64,000 nucleotides of DNA from Hafnia alvei. Its GTDB lineage: Bacteria; Pseudomonadota; Gammaproteobacteria; Enterobacterales; Enterobacteriaceae. The translations under genes and the position numbers were made by a program. The notes below the pieces were generated by a model. That model did not search any database. It saw only the letters and a list, made by a program, of their open reading frames with translations, and was not told the DNA's origin. The stretch is from assembly GCF_900095695.1 (NCBI RefSeq), contig NZ_FMIQ01000026.1, positions 38,954-102,953 on the forward strand, written 5' to 3'. How positions within the stretch are numbered: position 1 is the first letter of the stretch; each line of letters opens with the position of its first letter. Below are positions 8,462-16,945 of the stretch, in pieces.

Positions 8462-10006
8462 ATGAATAACTCATCTATTGTTAAATTACCAAGTTCCTTT
8501 AATCATTGTAACTCAGGCGAGTATTCAAGAATGAATTCTTTGAATACGCCTATGGCGCCAAGTAGGAGAATTGAGTCAAACACCGTTATCAACTCAATAA
8601 AGGATAATAGTATAATTATAAAAAATAGCACACCGCTTGAGTCAGGCATTCCATTTAAAATGATTGATAACATTCAAAAATATCTTAATGTTGGCAACCG
8701 GAAAATTGTTTTAGCGATCCGTAATGTTGAAAAAGAAGCAGGTACATTCTTGGCTTCAGAAAAAAAATATCCAACTAAAAACTTTCATATCAAAGGGAAA
8801 AGTAGTAACTGGGGACCTCAAGCCGGGTTGATCCCTGTTGATCAGCGATTTAGCAAGCTTAGAATTAAAAAAGGCGTGTCAGATGAGGAGATTAAAAAAT
8901 ACAGTCAGCAAGTTCAAGAGTGTATTGATAAACACTATGCTGTTGCGACACCACTGCGGGTAACTTATCAGGAGATACAAAAAATAGGGGGGAAGGTTAA
9001 TGAAGCGCATGGTTTTACTTGGACAGCCCCCTCTGCTAGCGCTGAAATTAAAATTGATTTTAAAGAATGCCCCGATATAGCTGGTGTCTATGAATGCTTT
9101 GAAAATGATGTAAAAATTGAGATACTGTCTTATCCTCGTGATTGGGAGAATAAAATCAGTAACGATAGTTATAATGTCATTACGTCATTTCTTCGTTCAA
9201 ATTATATTGAACGAGTTGTTTTTGAAAATTATGCTGATGCTTATAAGTTTAATATTGGTAATGAAGTTAGCATTGTTCATTTGAAAAAATCCCAAGATGG
9301 AGTCATTGTTAATAGAGATTTGCTTCATGCCGTAGGCAAACTGCCAAATTGTCGTGTGGATGGCAATGTGCTAAATGTTGATGGGAAAAAAATTGATTTA
9401 ACGCCATGCATGACCTCCTTGCCGATTACAGCAGATTTGGACATATTTGGCATTTATTCAGACGCCGCTACGATAGAAGAACAAGATGATAAAGAATCGT
9501 TATATCCACAGAGAGAACTTGCAGAATCTCCTAGACAAATAAACCATGCAAAAATAGCACAATCTGAGTCAGTTAACTGCGGGAATATCACAGTTGAGTG
9601 CCTTAAAACAGCACTGGGCATTAACCATATGCTGGGGCAAGACGTTATTCATCACAGCACCGAAGCAAATAACCCATATGCGGGGGGAACATTAGATAAT
9701 TTACCAGCGATGTTTATTTTATCTAAAATGGTTCAAGACAAAATGAGTAAATCGCATTCAGAATTATCTTCATTTTTTGAGAGTGATGTTAAAGCTATAA
9801 TATTAAAAGATCATCAGACGGTTAATTATCTAGTGAGGTTTTTATCTGAAGCTGGTATCACTGGTGCGTGGAATCCGAGTTGGAACCAGAGTTGTGATAT
9901 TCCATTGACACCTGTAGGTGGTCATTATAATGGAAGTCAGCAATTACTTATTGGAGACCCGTCGCATATGTTAAAAAATATGGCGAGAAAAATTAATAAG
10001 GATTAG
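8462..10006 (+). CDS. ExoY/edema-factor-like nucleotidyl cyclase, putative secreted effector
   Basis: A 514-residue protein with the full catalytic signature of the ExoY, CyaA and anthrax edema factor cyclases. In order: TKNFHIKGKSSNWGPQAG with Lys106 and Lys113 seven residues apart as in edema factor; TADLDIF with the metal-binding pair Asp325 and Asp327; and HHSTEANNP, where His398 and Asn404 match the edema-factor catalytic His and Asn. Such toxins make cAMP or other cyclic nucleotides inside eukaryotic cells after activation by a host protein (actin for ExoY, calmodulin for the others). The N terminus is rich in Ser, Asn and Ile and could be a secretion signal. It is longer than ExoY (378 residues), with extra sequence at about residues 170-315. 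The gene is AT-rich, alone, and bounded by 31-bp direct repeats. No secretion system is in the window; the host activator is unknown. Confidence 0.88.
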   Translation: MNNSSIVKLPSSFNHCNSGEYSRMNSLNTPMAPSRRIESNTVINSIKDNSIIIKNSTPLESGIPFKMIDNIQKYLNVGNRKIVLAIRNVEKEAGTFLASEKKYPTKNFHIKGKSSNWGPQAGLIPVDQRFSKLRIKKGVSDEEIKKYSQQVQECIDKHYAVATPLRVTYQEIQKIGGKVNEAHGFTWTAPSASAEIKIDFKECPDIAGVYECFENDVKIEILSYPRDWENKISNDSYNVITSFLRSNYIERVVFENYADAYKFNIGNEVSIVHLKKSQDGVIVNRDLLHAVGKLPNCRVDGNVLNVDGKKIDLTPCMTSLPITADLDIFGIYSDAATIEEQDDKESLYPQRELAESPRQINHAKIAQSESVNCGNITVECLKTALGINHMLGQDVIHHSTEANNPYAGGTLDNLPAMFILSKMVQDKMSKSHSELSSFFESDVKAIILKDHQTVNYLVRFLSEAGITGAWNPSWNQSCDIPLTPVGGHYNGSQQLLIGDPSHMLKNMARKINKD

Positions 10007-10083
10007 CAGCACTGAAGTGTTTTTTAATGTAAGACGCTTCTTTAAATCTGATGTTAAGTGAGCGTTATCCATTGCGACCAAAG

Positions 10084-10114
10084 GCTGAACTCAGTACCAT
10101 TTGCGCCTCAAATT
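10084..10114. repeat. 31-bp direct repeat, right copy
   Basis: It is identical over 31 bases to 8224-8254, offset by exactly 1860 bp. The right copy runs into the presumed native leader of dusC, so the ancestral junction was probably MocR gene, one repeat copy, then dusC. Confidence 0.9.
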
Positions 10115-10138
10115 TAGGCGCTAATAATAAGGATGATT

Positions 10139-10165
10139 ATGCAGGCTGATTTATGCAGACAGTAA
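10139..10165 (+). CDS. Possible leader peptide overlapping the start of dusC
   Basis: Eight codons (MQADLCRQ) and a TAA. This ATG has the better ribosome site, AAGGA five bases upstream, while the dusC ATG at 10153 lies 14 bases downstream in another frame. The leader stops inside the fourth dusC codon, so translational coupling is possible. No homolog is known to me; this could be chance. Confidence 0.3.
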   Translation: MQADLCRQ

Positions 10166-11097
10166 AACGGGTGCTCTTAGCGCCGATGGAAGGGGTTCTC
10201 GACTCTTTGGTGCGTGAACTGCTGACCGAAGTGAATGATTACGATCTCTGCATCACCGAATTTGTGCGCGTGGTGGACAGCCTGCTGCCTGAAAAAGTCT
10301 ATTATCGTCTTTGCCCCGAACTGGCGAATCAAAGCCTAACGCCTTCTGGAACCCCAGTGCGCGTGCAGTTATTGGGACAGCATCCTCAGTGGTTGGGGGA
10401 AAATGCGGCGCGTGCCGTTGAGCTCGGGTCGTGGGGCGTGGATTTGAACTGTGGCTGCCCCTCGAAAATGGTCAACGGCAGCGGCGGCGGCGCGACGTTA
10501 CTCAAAGATCCTGAGATGATTTATCTCGGCGCCAAAGCGATGCGTGAAGCGGTACCGTCACATTTACCCGTCACGGTGAAGGTGCGTCTTGGCTGGGATT
10601 CGGGCGCGCGTCAGTTTGAAATTGCCGATGCGGTACAGCAAGCGGGTGCAACCGAAATTACCGTGCATGGACGTACCAAAGAAGATGGTTATAAGGCCGA
10701 TAAAATTAATTGGGCAGCGATTGGCGAAATTCGTCAACGTCTGAGTATTCCCGTGATCGCGAACGGTGAAATTTGGGATTGGCAAAGCGCGCAAGATTGC
10801 ATGGCGGCCACCGGCTGCGATTCAGTGATGATTGGCCGTGGAGCGCTAAACGTGCCGAATCTGAGCCGTGTCATTAAACAAAATGCACCTAAAATGCCGT
10901 GGTCTGAGGTGATGCAGCTACTCAAAAAATATGTGCGGCTTGAGAAGCAGGGCGACACCGGGCTATATCATGTCGCTCGCATTAAGCAGTGGCTGGGGTA
11001 TTTGCGTAAAGAATATGCTGAAGCTTCAGAGGTCTTCAGTGAAATCCGTGCGCTGAAAACCTCAGCAGATATTGCCCGCACCATCGAGCGTCTCTAG
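10153..11097 (+). CDS. dusC: tRNA-dihydrouridine(16) synthase DusC
   Basis: DusC is an FMN enzyme that reduces U16 of tRNA with NADPH. The 314 residues form a TIM barrel beginning [37 protein letters not shown] follows, with catalytic Cys102. [21 protein letters not shown] and MIGRGAL form the phosphate and flavin sites. A C-terminal helical tRNA-binding domain ([16 protein letters not shown]) completes it. It begins four residues earlier than E. coli DusC. Its upstream neighbour is the presumed mobile cyclase segment. In E. coli dusC lies near pbpG and yohP, as here. Confidence 0.95.
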   Translation: MQTVKRVLLAPMEGVLDSLVRELLTEVNDYDLCITEFVRVVDSLLPEKVYYRLCPELANQSLTPSGTPVRVQLLGQHPQWLGENAARAVELGSWGVDLNCGCPSKMVNGSGGGATLLKDPEMIYLGAKAMREAVPSHLPVTVKVRLGWDSGARQFEIADAVQQAGATEITVHGRTKEDGYKADKINWAAIGEIRQRLSIPVIANGEIWDWQSAQDCMAATGCDSVMIGRGALNVPNLSRVIKQNAPKMPWSEVMQLLKKYVRLEKQGDTGLYHVARIKQWLGYLRKEYAEASEVFSEIRALKTSADIARTIERL

Positions 11098-11098
11098 C

Positions 11099-11158
11099 GC
11101 TAACTACTCTTTCGCTAACTACTCTTTCGCTAACTACTCTTTCGCTAACTACTCTTTC
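11099..11158. repeat. Four tandem 15-bp repeats
   Basis: GCTAACTACTCTTTC occurs four times in a row without error. The array fills the gap between dusC and eamA, starting two bases after the dusC stop and covering the last codons of eamA. On the minus strand each unit carries an in-frame TAG, so copy-number change would not alter the eamA product. Confidence 0.95.
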
Positions 11159-12068
11159 TCAATGGCTGGGCAGCGTGTTCGCTTAGCCATCAGTTTTCCG
11201 CCAAAAACATTCACCAATAATCCCAGCATGATGAGCAGCAAGCCATAGATCTGTAGAGTCGAAATTCGCTCGCCTAAAATGAGTGCGCCGCTGGTTAATC
11301 CAACCACGGGTACCAGCAAAGCGAACGGCGTTACGCGCCACGTTTCATAACGGGTCAGCAAGCTTCCCCATAGTCCATAGCCAACATGAGTGGAAAGAAA
11401 CGCGATATAGCACAGGGCCAGAACGGTCGGAATGCCAATATTCAGCACGCTGCTTTCAATAACGGTTTGTCCTTCGAACAGCCACGAACACAGTAAAAAA
11501 GGTAAAATGGGCACCAAAGCGCTCCACACCACCAAAGACATAATGCTGGTCTTGCCCGCATTTTGCATGATGGAACGGTTGGTAATGTTGCCGCATGCCC
11601 ATGAGAATCCCGCCGCCAGCGTAAAGAGCAGGGCGATTAGGGGAATGTCGGTTAAGCTTCCCGTCATACCACCTTTAGCGAGTACCAGCATGCCTACCGC
11701 AGCCATAAGAATGCCGACGACCTGACTGCGTTTGATTTTCTCACCAAGAATCAATGCGCCAAGCAAAACGCTAAAGAACACCTGCGATTGCAATACGACG
11801 GAGGCAATACCAGACGGCATACCTAGATTGATGGCGCAGAACAAAAAGGCAAACTGTGCGAAGCTGATGGTAAGCCCATAAATAACAATCCCTTTCAATG
11901 GGATTTTTGGCCGTGGTACAAAGAATATCGCTGGAAACACAACCAGAATAAAACGCAGTGCGCCGAGGAGCAAAGGTGGCATGCCGTGCAAGCCCACCTT
12001 GATGACCACAAAGTTTACCCCCAGATAACGACGACACACAGGGCTAATAACATATCTTTAATGGACAT
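11149..12068 (-). pseudogene. eamA: EamA (O-acetylserine/cysteine exporter), frameshifted near its start
   Basis: EamA is a ten-helix DMT-superfamily inner-membrane exporter of O-acetylserine and cysteine. The body (VNFVVIKVGLHGMPPLLLG onward) matches E. coli EamA over its length. The natural start is an ATG at 12066-12068 behind AAGGAG, giving MSIKDMLLALCVVVIWG. That frame then hits TAA directly after a run of five G (12018-12022, minus strand). One more G would join it to VNFVVIKV. As given the gene is broken in the first helix. A 296-residue product from an internal GTG at 12039 would lack most of that helix. A sequencing error or phase variation in the G-run cannot be excluded. Confidence 0.85.
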
Positions 12069-12270
12069 TATGACTCCTTGAAAGGGCGCGCTTTTTTGCG
12101 TTTTCTCACTGGCTTGGATGCGAAACTATAGCTAAAGTCATCAAGGCGAGATACCCGTGAACGGGATATGTTCCGAATAAAGAGAAAGGCGGCGCTGTTA
12201 GCCTGCTTAGACGCGTGGCAAACCATAAATTTGACTATCCAACAGAAGATTCTGCTTAAAGGAAAACGTC

Positions 12271-13059
12271 ATGAGCGATTGGGATCCCGAACTGTATTTG
12301 CGCTTTGAGGCGGAAAGAACGCGTCCAGCGCGTGAACTGCTTGCCAGAATTAATCATCCTCACGCTATGCGGGTTAGCGATTTAGGCTGCGGGCCAGGTA
12401 ACAGCACGGCGCTCTTAGCGCAGGCGTGGTCAACGGCGCAGGTGACCGGCGTAGATACCTCGCTCAATATGCTCAAAAAAGCGCAAGAACGATTACCGCA
12501 GTGTACGTTTGTACAATCGGATATTAGCCATTGGCAGCCCGAAGAAGCGCAGGACGTCATCTATGCCAATGCGGCTTTGCAGTGGGTGTTGGATCATGAA
12601 ACCCTGTTGCCTCATTTGGTCGCGCAGCTGGCGGATAATGGGGTTCTGGCCATTCAAATGCCAGACAATCTCAACCAGCCTTCTCATGCACTGATGCGAA
12701 AGGTGGCGGCAGAAGGGCCATGGGAAAGTCTGAATGGTGAGGCTGAATCGGTACGTAAGAAACTGCTGACTACCGAGGAGTATTACGATCTGCTGGCGCT
12801 ACAGGGGTGTGACGTCGATATTTGGCGCACCACCTATTACCACGTTATGCCATCGGCCTCTGCAATCATTGATTGGTTAAGTTCCACCGGATTGCGTCCC
12901 TTCCTCGATAAACTCAACGAGAGTCAGCGACCAGAGTTTCTTCGTCGTTATTTATTCGAGCTCGAGCAAGTCTATACACCACGTGCCGATGGAAAGGTGT
13001 TATTGGCATTTCCTCGCCTGTTTATTGTGGCGCGCAATGTGGAGAACGGGGCGATATAG
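12271..13059 (+). CDS. tam: Trans-aconitate 2-methyltransferase
   Basis: Tam methylates trans-aconitate with S-adenosylmethionine, removing a spontaneous by-product that inhibits aconitase. The 262 residues begin [19 protein letters not shown], typical of Tam. The AdoMet motif [17 protein letters not shown], is at residues 35-50, followed by VTGVDTS, and [13 protein letters not shown] near residue 95 is the motif IV region. The length matches E. coli Tam (252) closely. It is a single-gene unit with GGAAAACGTC before the ATG. Confidence 0.93.
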   Translation: MSDWDPELYLRFEAERTRPARELLARINHPHAMRVSDLGCGPGNSTALLAQAWSTAQVTGVDTSLNMLKKAQERLPQCTFVQSDISHWQPEEAQDVIYANAALQWVLDHETLLPHLVAQLADNGVLAIQMPDNLNQPSHALMRKVAAEGPWESLNGEAESVRKKLLTTEEYYDLLALQGCDVDIWRTTYYHVMPSASAIIDWLSSTGLRPFLDKLNESQRPEFLRRYLFELEQVYTPRADGKVLLAFPRLFIVARNVENGAI

Positions 13060-13308
13060 CCATGCTGGGGGGAGATAGTATTCATTATTGTTAGTCAAAA
13101 ACTGGATGACGATCTGAATATTGAACTCACAACCAGAAACATAATTATTACATCTTCTCGTAGCTGAAACATTCACGTTAAGAGTATGATTATCGCCAGC
13201 TTGTCGGCCTGTATCCCTTGTGTGGCGCGGCAAGCAGCGTTCCGAGGATTTAAGCACACCATTTTATGCTGCCCTCGGTGTTATCGAACATTTGATTGAT
13301 ACGTGATC

Positions 13309-14247
13309 ATGCCTGTAAAACTCCGATATTCCTTATTAAGCCTGTTGCTTTTAGGCAGCAGCGTGGCCTGCGTTCCAAACGTGCTTGCAAGTGAGAACGC
13401 GCCAACAACGCATAATGCCTCTTCTTTGGTATTAGCGTCAGGCAGTGCAATGGTGGTGGATTTAAAAACCCATAGCGTCATTTATTCGAGTAACCCAGAC
13501 GTGCAGGTGCCTATTGCTTCAATCACTAAACTGATGACAGCAATGGTAGCGTTAGATGCTAAGCCGGCGATGGATGAAGTGATTTCGGTGGATATCCACA
13601 ATACCAAAGAGCTGAAAGGCGTTTTCTCTCGGGTGCGCGTGGGAAGTGAGGTCAGCCGTCGTCAAATGATGTTAATGGCGCTCATGTCTTCTGAAAACCG
13701 TGCGGCGGCGAGTCTGGCCCATCATTATCCGGGCGGCTATAACGCCTTTATTAAAGCGATGAATGCTAAAGCGCGTTCGCTGGGCATGACTCATACGCGT
13801 TACGTTGAGCCCACCGGGCTTTCTGTGAACAACGTGTCAACGGCGAGGGATTTAACCAAGCTGCTGACGGCGAGCAAAAACTACCCGTTAATTAGCGAGC
13901 TGAGCACCACAGAAACGAAGTCGGTGACTTTCTCAAACCCGGTTTATACCGAAACATTTAACAATACCAACCATTTGGTTCGTAATGATAAATGGGCAAT
14001 CCAACTGACTAAGACCGGCTTTACGAATCAGGCTGGTCATTGCTTGGCGATGCGTACCACTATCGGTGGTCGTCAGGTGGCGCTGGTGGTGCTGGATGCT
14101 TTCGGAAAATATACCCATTTTGCCGATGCTAACCGCCTGCGAGATTGGATGTTAACCGGTAAAGCATCGCCGGTTCCTGCGGCGGCGCTGAGCTATAAAA
14201 AACAGAAAGGCCTGCACGGTAGCGTACAGGTGGCTGATAATAAATAG
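13309..14247 (+). CDS. pbpG: D-alanyl-D-alanine endopeptidase PBP7
   Basis: PbpG cleaves D-Ala-DAP cross-links in periplasmic peptidoglycan. The 312-residue form from the ATG at 13309 (a GTG lies two codons upstream) has an export signal with core [15 protein letters not shown], cleaved near ASE. The serine-enzyme motifs are SITK with Ser71 as nucleophile, SEN in the MSSENRAAA segment, and KTG in [12 protein letters not shown]. It is longer than a bare catalytic domain by a short basic tail. No good ribosome site is visible. A strong terminator follows. pbpG, yohP and dusC are also neighbours in E. coli. Confidence 0.95.
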   Translation: MPVKLRYSLLSLLLLGSSVACVPNVLASENAPTTHNASSLVLASGSAMVVDLKTHSVIYSSNPDVQVPIASITKLMTAMVALDAKPAMDEVISVDIHNTKELKGVFSRVRVGSEVSRRQMMLMALMSSENRAAASLAHHYPGGYNAFIKAMNAKARSLGMTHTRYVEPTGLSVNNVSTARDLTKLLTASKNYPLISELSTTETKSVTFSNPVYTETFNNTNHLVRNDKWAIQLTKTGFTNQAGHCLAMRTTIGGRQVALVVLDAFGKYTHFADANRLRDWMLTGKASPVPAAALSYKKQKGLHGSVQVADNK

Positions 14248-14310
14248 CTCTCAAAAATAAATCGTTTTGAGCATTAATCGGTGCTGATAGTTTTCCTGCA
14301 CACGATAAGC

Positions 14311-14342
14311 ACGGCGGAGGCTAAAACCTCTGCCGTTTTTTT
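14311..14342 (+). terminator. Intrinsic terminator of pbpG
   Basis: ACGGCGGAGG pairs with CCTCTGCCGT (one G-T pair) across CTAAAA, followed directly by a run of T. Confidence 0.88.
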
Positions 14343-14430
14343 ATGCATAAAGGTGATTTTGAGATTAACGCGACATTTTTACCCCTAACCCCTATCATTA
14401 TCTCAGTGATTAAAGCTTAAGGATTTCAAT

Positions 14431-15348
14431 GTGGCTGGTGGTAGCTTACTAACGTTATTAGATGATATTGCTTCAGTGTTAGACGACGTTGCGCTGATGA
14501 GCAAAATGGCCGCTCGTAAAACCGCCGGGGTTTTAGGCGATGATTTAGCCCTGAACGCAGAGCAGGTCACCGGCGTTTCGGCTGAACGAGAACTGCCGGT
14601 GGTGTGGGCAGTGGCGAAGGGATCTCTGCTCAACAAAGTCATTTTAGTGCCGCTGGCCTTGCTGATCAGCGCTTTTGCCGCGTGGGCGATAACCCCTTTG
14701 CTGATGCTAGGTGGGGCATTCTTGTGCTACGAAGGTTTTGAGAAACTGGCGCATAAAATGTTGCACGGCAAAGAGGAAAAACATCAGCCAAAAGCCGAAG
14801 AGAAGGTGCCTGATGATCTACGCGCCTACGAAAAGGCCAAAATAAAAGGGGCCATACGCACCGATTTTATTCTCTCTGCCGAAATTGTGGCGATTACGCT
14901 CGGCACGGTGGCCGGTGCCCCTTTCATCCAGCAGGTAATCGTGCTCAGTGGTATTGCTATTGTGATGACGCTGGGTGTTTACGGTATCGTTGCAGGCATT
15001 GTGAAGCTTGATGATTTAGGCCTGTGGATGAGCAAAAAAAGCTCGGCGCTGGCAAAAAAACTGGGCGGATGGATCGTTGATGCCGCGCCGTATCTGATGA
15101 AAATCCTCTCTGTGGTAGGTACGGCGGCAATGTTTATGGTCGGCGGTGGGATTATCGTTCACGGTTTGCCGTGGGTGCATCACTACTTTGAGCATTTAGC
15201 TGAAAGCGGAGCCGACCTACCCACCGTAGGTACCGTGATTGCAGGCCTTGGCCCTACGCTGCTGAATTTGGTGTTTGGGGTTATCGCAGGGGCCATTGTA
15301 TTGCTGGTAGTAAGTGGCGTAGGGAAGCTGTTCCCGAGGAAGGGGTAA
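14431..15348 (+). CDS. yedI: DUF808 inner-membrane protein, YedI type
   Basis: A 305-residue protein starting with GTG at 14431 behind AAGGA. The family start [41 protein letters not shown] is plain (read across residues 2-42). Several hydrophobic segments follow, at about 70-100, 150-180, 185-210, 225-250 and 270-300, separated by a charged loop ([12 protein letters not shown]). This matches E. coli YedI, an inner-membrane protein of unknown function. It sits alone between the pbpG terminator and two hairpins. Confidence 0.9.
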   Translation: MAGGSLLTLLDDIASVLDDVALMSKMAARKTAGVLGDDLALNAEQVTGVSAERELPVVWAVAKGSLLNKVILVPLALLISAFAAWAITPLLMLGGAFLCYEGFEKLAHKMLHGKEEKHQPKAEEKVPDDLRAYEKAKIKGAIRTDFILSAEIVAITLGTVAGAPFIQQVIVLSGIAIVMTLGVYGIVAGIVKLDDLGLWMSKKSSALAKKLGGWIVDAAPYLMKILSVVGTAAMFMVGGGIIVHGLPWVHHYFEHLAESGADLPTVGTVIAGLGPTLLNLVFGVIAGAIVLLVVSGVGKLFPRKG

Positions 15349-15410
15349 GACCAATCATAGCCCGAGCATTCTGGATAGGGCTTAAGATTTCGAACGCCAG
15401 CTAGCATCTG

Positions 15411-15466
15411 AATTCTCGGAGAAAAGCGCGAGAATTGAAGGGGCGCGCGCTATGAACTGCGCCCCT
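15411..15466. terminator. Two tandem hairpins after yedI
   Basis: AATTCTCG pairs with CGAGAATT across ten bases (15411-15436), and AGGGGCGC pairs with GCGCCCCT across twelve (15439-15466). They may end yedI transcription or stabilise its 3' end. No T-run follows. Confidence 0.5.
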
Positions 15467-15575
15467 CATTGTACGCCTTCGGCTTAGTTACATGTGAAAG
15501 CGGTTATTGATAGGCGGAAGAAACCCTACACCAAGGCATCACAAACGGAGGCATCTTAACCCTCTGGTTTTCCCC

Positions 15576-15659
15576 CTAAAAAATCAACTTAAATACGCCC
15601 GTAATCGTCAACAGCCCCACAATAAAGATAATCGCAATAACCCATAAGAGAATTTTCAT
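15576..15659 (-). CDS. yohP: Small membrane protein YohP, 27 residues
   Basis: The reading frame encodes MKILLWVIAIIFIVGLLT followed by ITGVFKLIF, ending with TAG, and has AAGGAAC upstream of the ATG. It is nearly identical in plan to E. coli YohP, a one-helix inner-membrane protein of 27 residues. In E. coli yohP lies in the dusC/pbpG neighbourhood, as here. A terminator between it and nlpA indicates that it has its own promoter. The function is unknown. Confidence 0.88.
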   Translation of the reverse strand: MKILLWVIAIIFIVGLLTITGVFKLIF

Positions 15660-15690
15660 TTGCTGTTCCTTATCTATTTTTAGTCGCTGA

Positions 15691-15713
15691 AAAAAACGCC
15701 CTAAATGGGCGTT
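15691..15713 (-). terminator. Intrinsic terminator of nlpA
   Basis: On the minus strand AACGCCC pairs with GGGCGTT across five bases and runs into a T-stretch (plus-strand A-run at 15691-15696). It lies between nlpA and yohP. Confidence 0.85.
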
Positions 15714-15763
15714 AGTCATATTGAGTATAGATTAAGAAAAGCAAATGCTTAGGATATTGGGGT

Positions 15764-16579
15764 CTACCACCCTTGCACGGCGCCGCCGTTGAATATTTTC
15801 TGAGCCGCGGCGGCAACCTCTGGCGATTGATAAGATTTCACGAAGTCTCGGACATTTGCGGCGTCTTTATTATCTTCGCGGGTGACGATGATATTGACGT
15901 AAGGCGACTCTTTATCTTCAATAAATACGCTGTCTTGGACCGGCGATAACCCAGTCTGTTGTAGATAGGTGGTGCTGATAATCGCCACGGTGACTTTAGG
16001 ATCTTTTAACACGTGCGGAAGCTGCGCGCCTTCAAGCTCCATAATATTTAAATTGAGCGGGTTGGCGGTAATATCAATCGACGTTGGCAACAGGCCTTTA
16101 TCCTGTTTAACCGTAATCAGCTTCTCTTTTTGCAGCAGCAATAATGCGCGTCCCAAGTTGGTAGGATCGTTTGGAATCGCGATGGTATCTCCCTTTTTCA
16201 GCTCGGAGACAGTCTTGATTTTGTCTGAGTAGCCCGCCATCGGAAAAACAAAGGTGTTGCCTACGGCGACTAATTTATAGCCGTGCGCCTGATTTTGTTC
16301 GGCGAGATAAGGGCGATGTTGGAAAACGTTAGCATCGAGCTCACCTTTATCGGTGGCGTCGTTAGGCAGCAGTGAACCACTAAATCCAACCAGCTCCACG
16401 TCGAGGCCATATTTTTCTTTTGCTACTTTCTGAGCCACTTCAGCCACATCCTGTTCAGCCCCGTAAATCACACCCACTTTTATATGATGAGCCTGATCGC
16501 TTTTTTGATCACAACCAGAGAGCAATGCAGCAGTGCTAAATAGCGCAACGAATAGCGTTGCGTTAAACGCAGATTTCAT
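15764..16579 (-). CDS. nlpA: NlpA lipoprotein, MetQ-like substrate-binding protein
   Basis: A 271-residue protein from the ATG at 16579 with AAGGA upstream; a TTG eight codons earlier is less likely. The lipobox LLSGC puts the lipidated cysteine at residue 23, followed by Asp, which favours inner-membrane retention. The body (IKVGVIYGAEQDVAEVAQ, FQHRPYL, NDPTNLGRALLLL, FNGGAVQGW) matches E. coli NlpA better than MetQ, for example in the GFSGSLLPND stretch. NlpA can bind methionine and supports the MetNI transporter. No metN or metI is adjacent. It is divergent from mdcA. Confidence 0.92.
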   Translation of the reverse strand: MKSAFNATLFVALFSTAALLSGCDQKSDQAHHIKVGVIYGAEQDVAEVAQKVAKEKYGLDVELVGFSGSLLPNDATDKGELDANVFQHRPYLAEQNQAHGYKLVAVGNTFVFPMAGYSDKIKTVSELKKGDTIAIPNDPTNLGRALLLLQKEKLITVKQDKGLLPTSIDITANPLNLNIMELEGAQLPHVLKDPKVTVAIISTTYLQQTGLSPVQDSVFIEDKESPYVNIIVTREDNKDAANVRDFVKSYQSPEVAAAAQKIFNGGAVQGW

Positions 16580-16945
16580 GAGTACCGTCCTTATGTTTTT
16601 CAATGGGGTGAGAAAGGTGCAACGCCAATATTAATCGCTTTTCTAAACCTTCCGCTTGATGGCTTTTGCCGACGTTAACGCTTCTGCCGAAAGGTTATTT
16701 TGACGTCTATTCAGCATCGCTTTTTCACCTGCGTTTGTATGCTGATTATTTTTCATCATGCTGCCTATACGGCCCACTTAGCAAAGTAAATGCCTGTTTT
16801 ATAAGTCGCCTCAATCATTACTCTTTGGCTAACGATTACGTGAGTTGGTTAATTGATAGACGACTTTAGGAATTTTATGCTGGCCTCACTGCAAAAATTC
16901 TTACTCGCATGATGCGCTAATGAATTAAACCGGGGAGGTTTAGGT
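16580..16945. other. Divergent control region between nlpA and mdcA
   Basis: About 365 bp. The only clear element is the mdcA ribosome site GGGAGG near 16931. A 67-codon frame at 16666-16869 has no ribosome site and no recognisable product. The mdc promoter and an MdcR site are expected here but I could not pick them with confidence. Confidence 0.5.

Noticed and set aside
10009..10030. Possible terminator after the cyclase gene (CACTGAAGTGTTTTTT)
   Set aside because: The stem is only four pairs with a two-base loop, which is not stable enough to call.
16666..16869. A 67-codon plus-strand frame in the nlpA-mdcA gap
   Set aside because: No ribosome site, unusual composition, and it lies in a region needed for divergent promoters.
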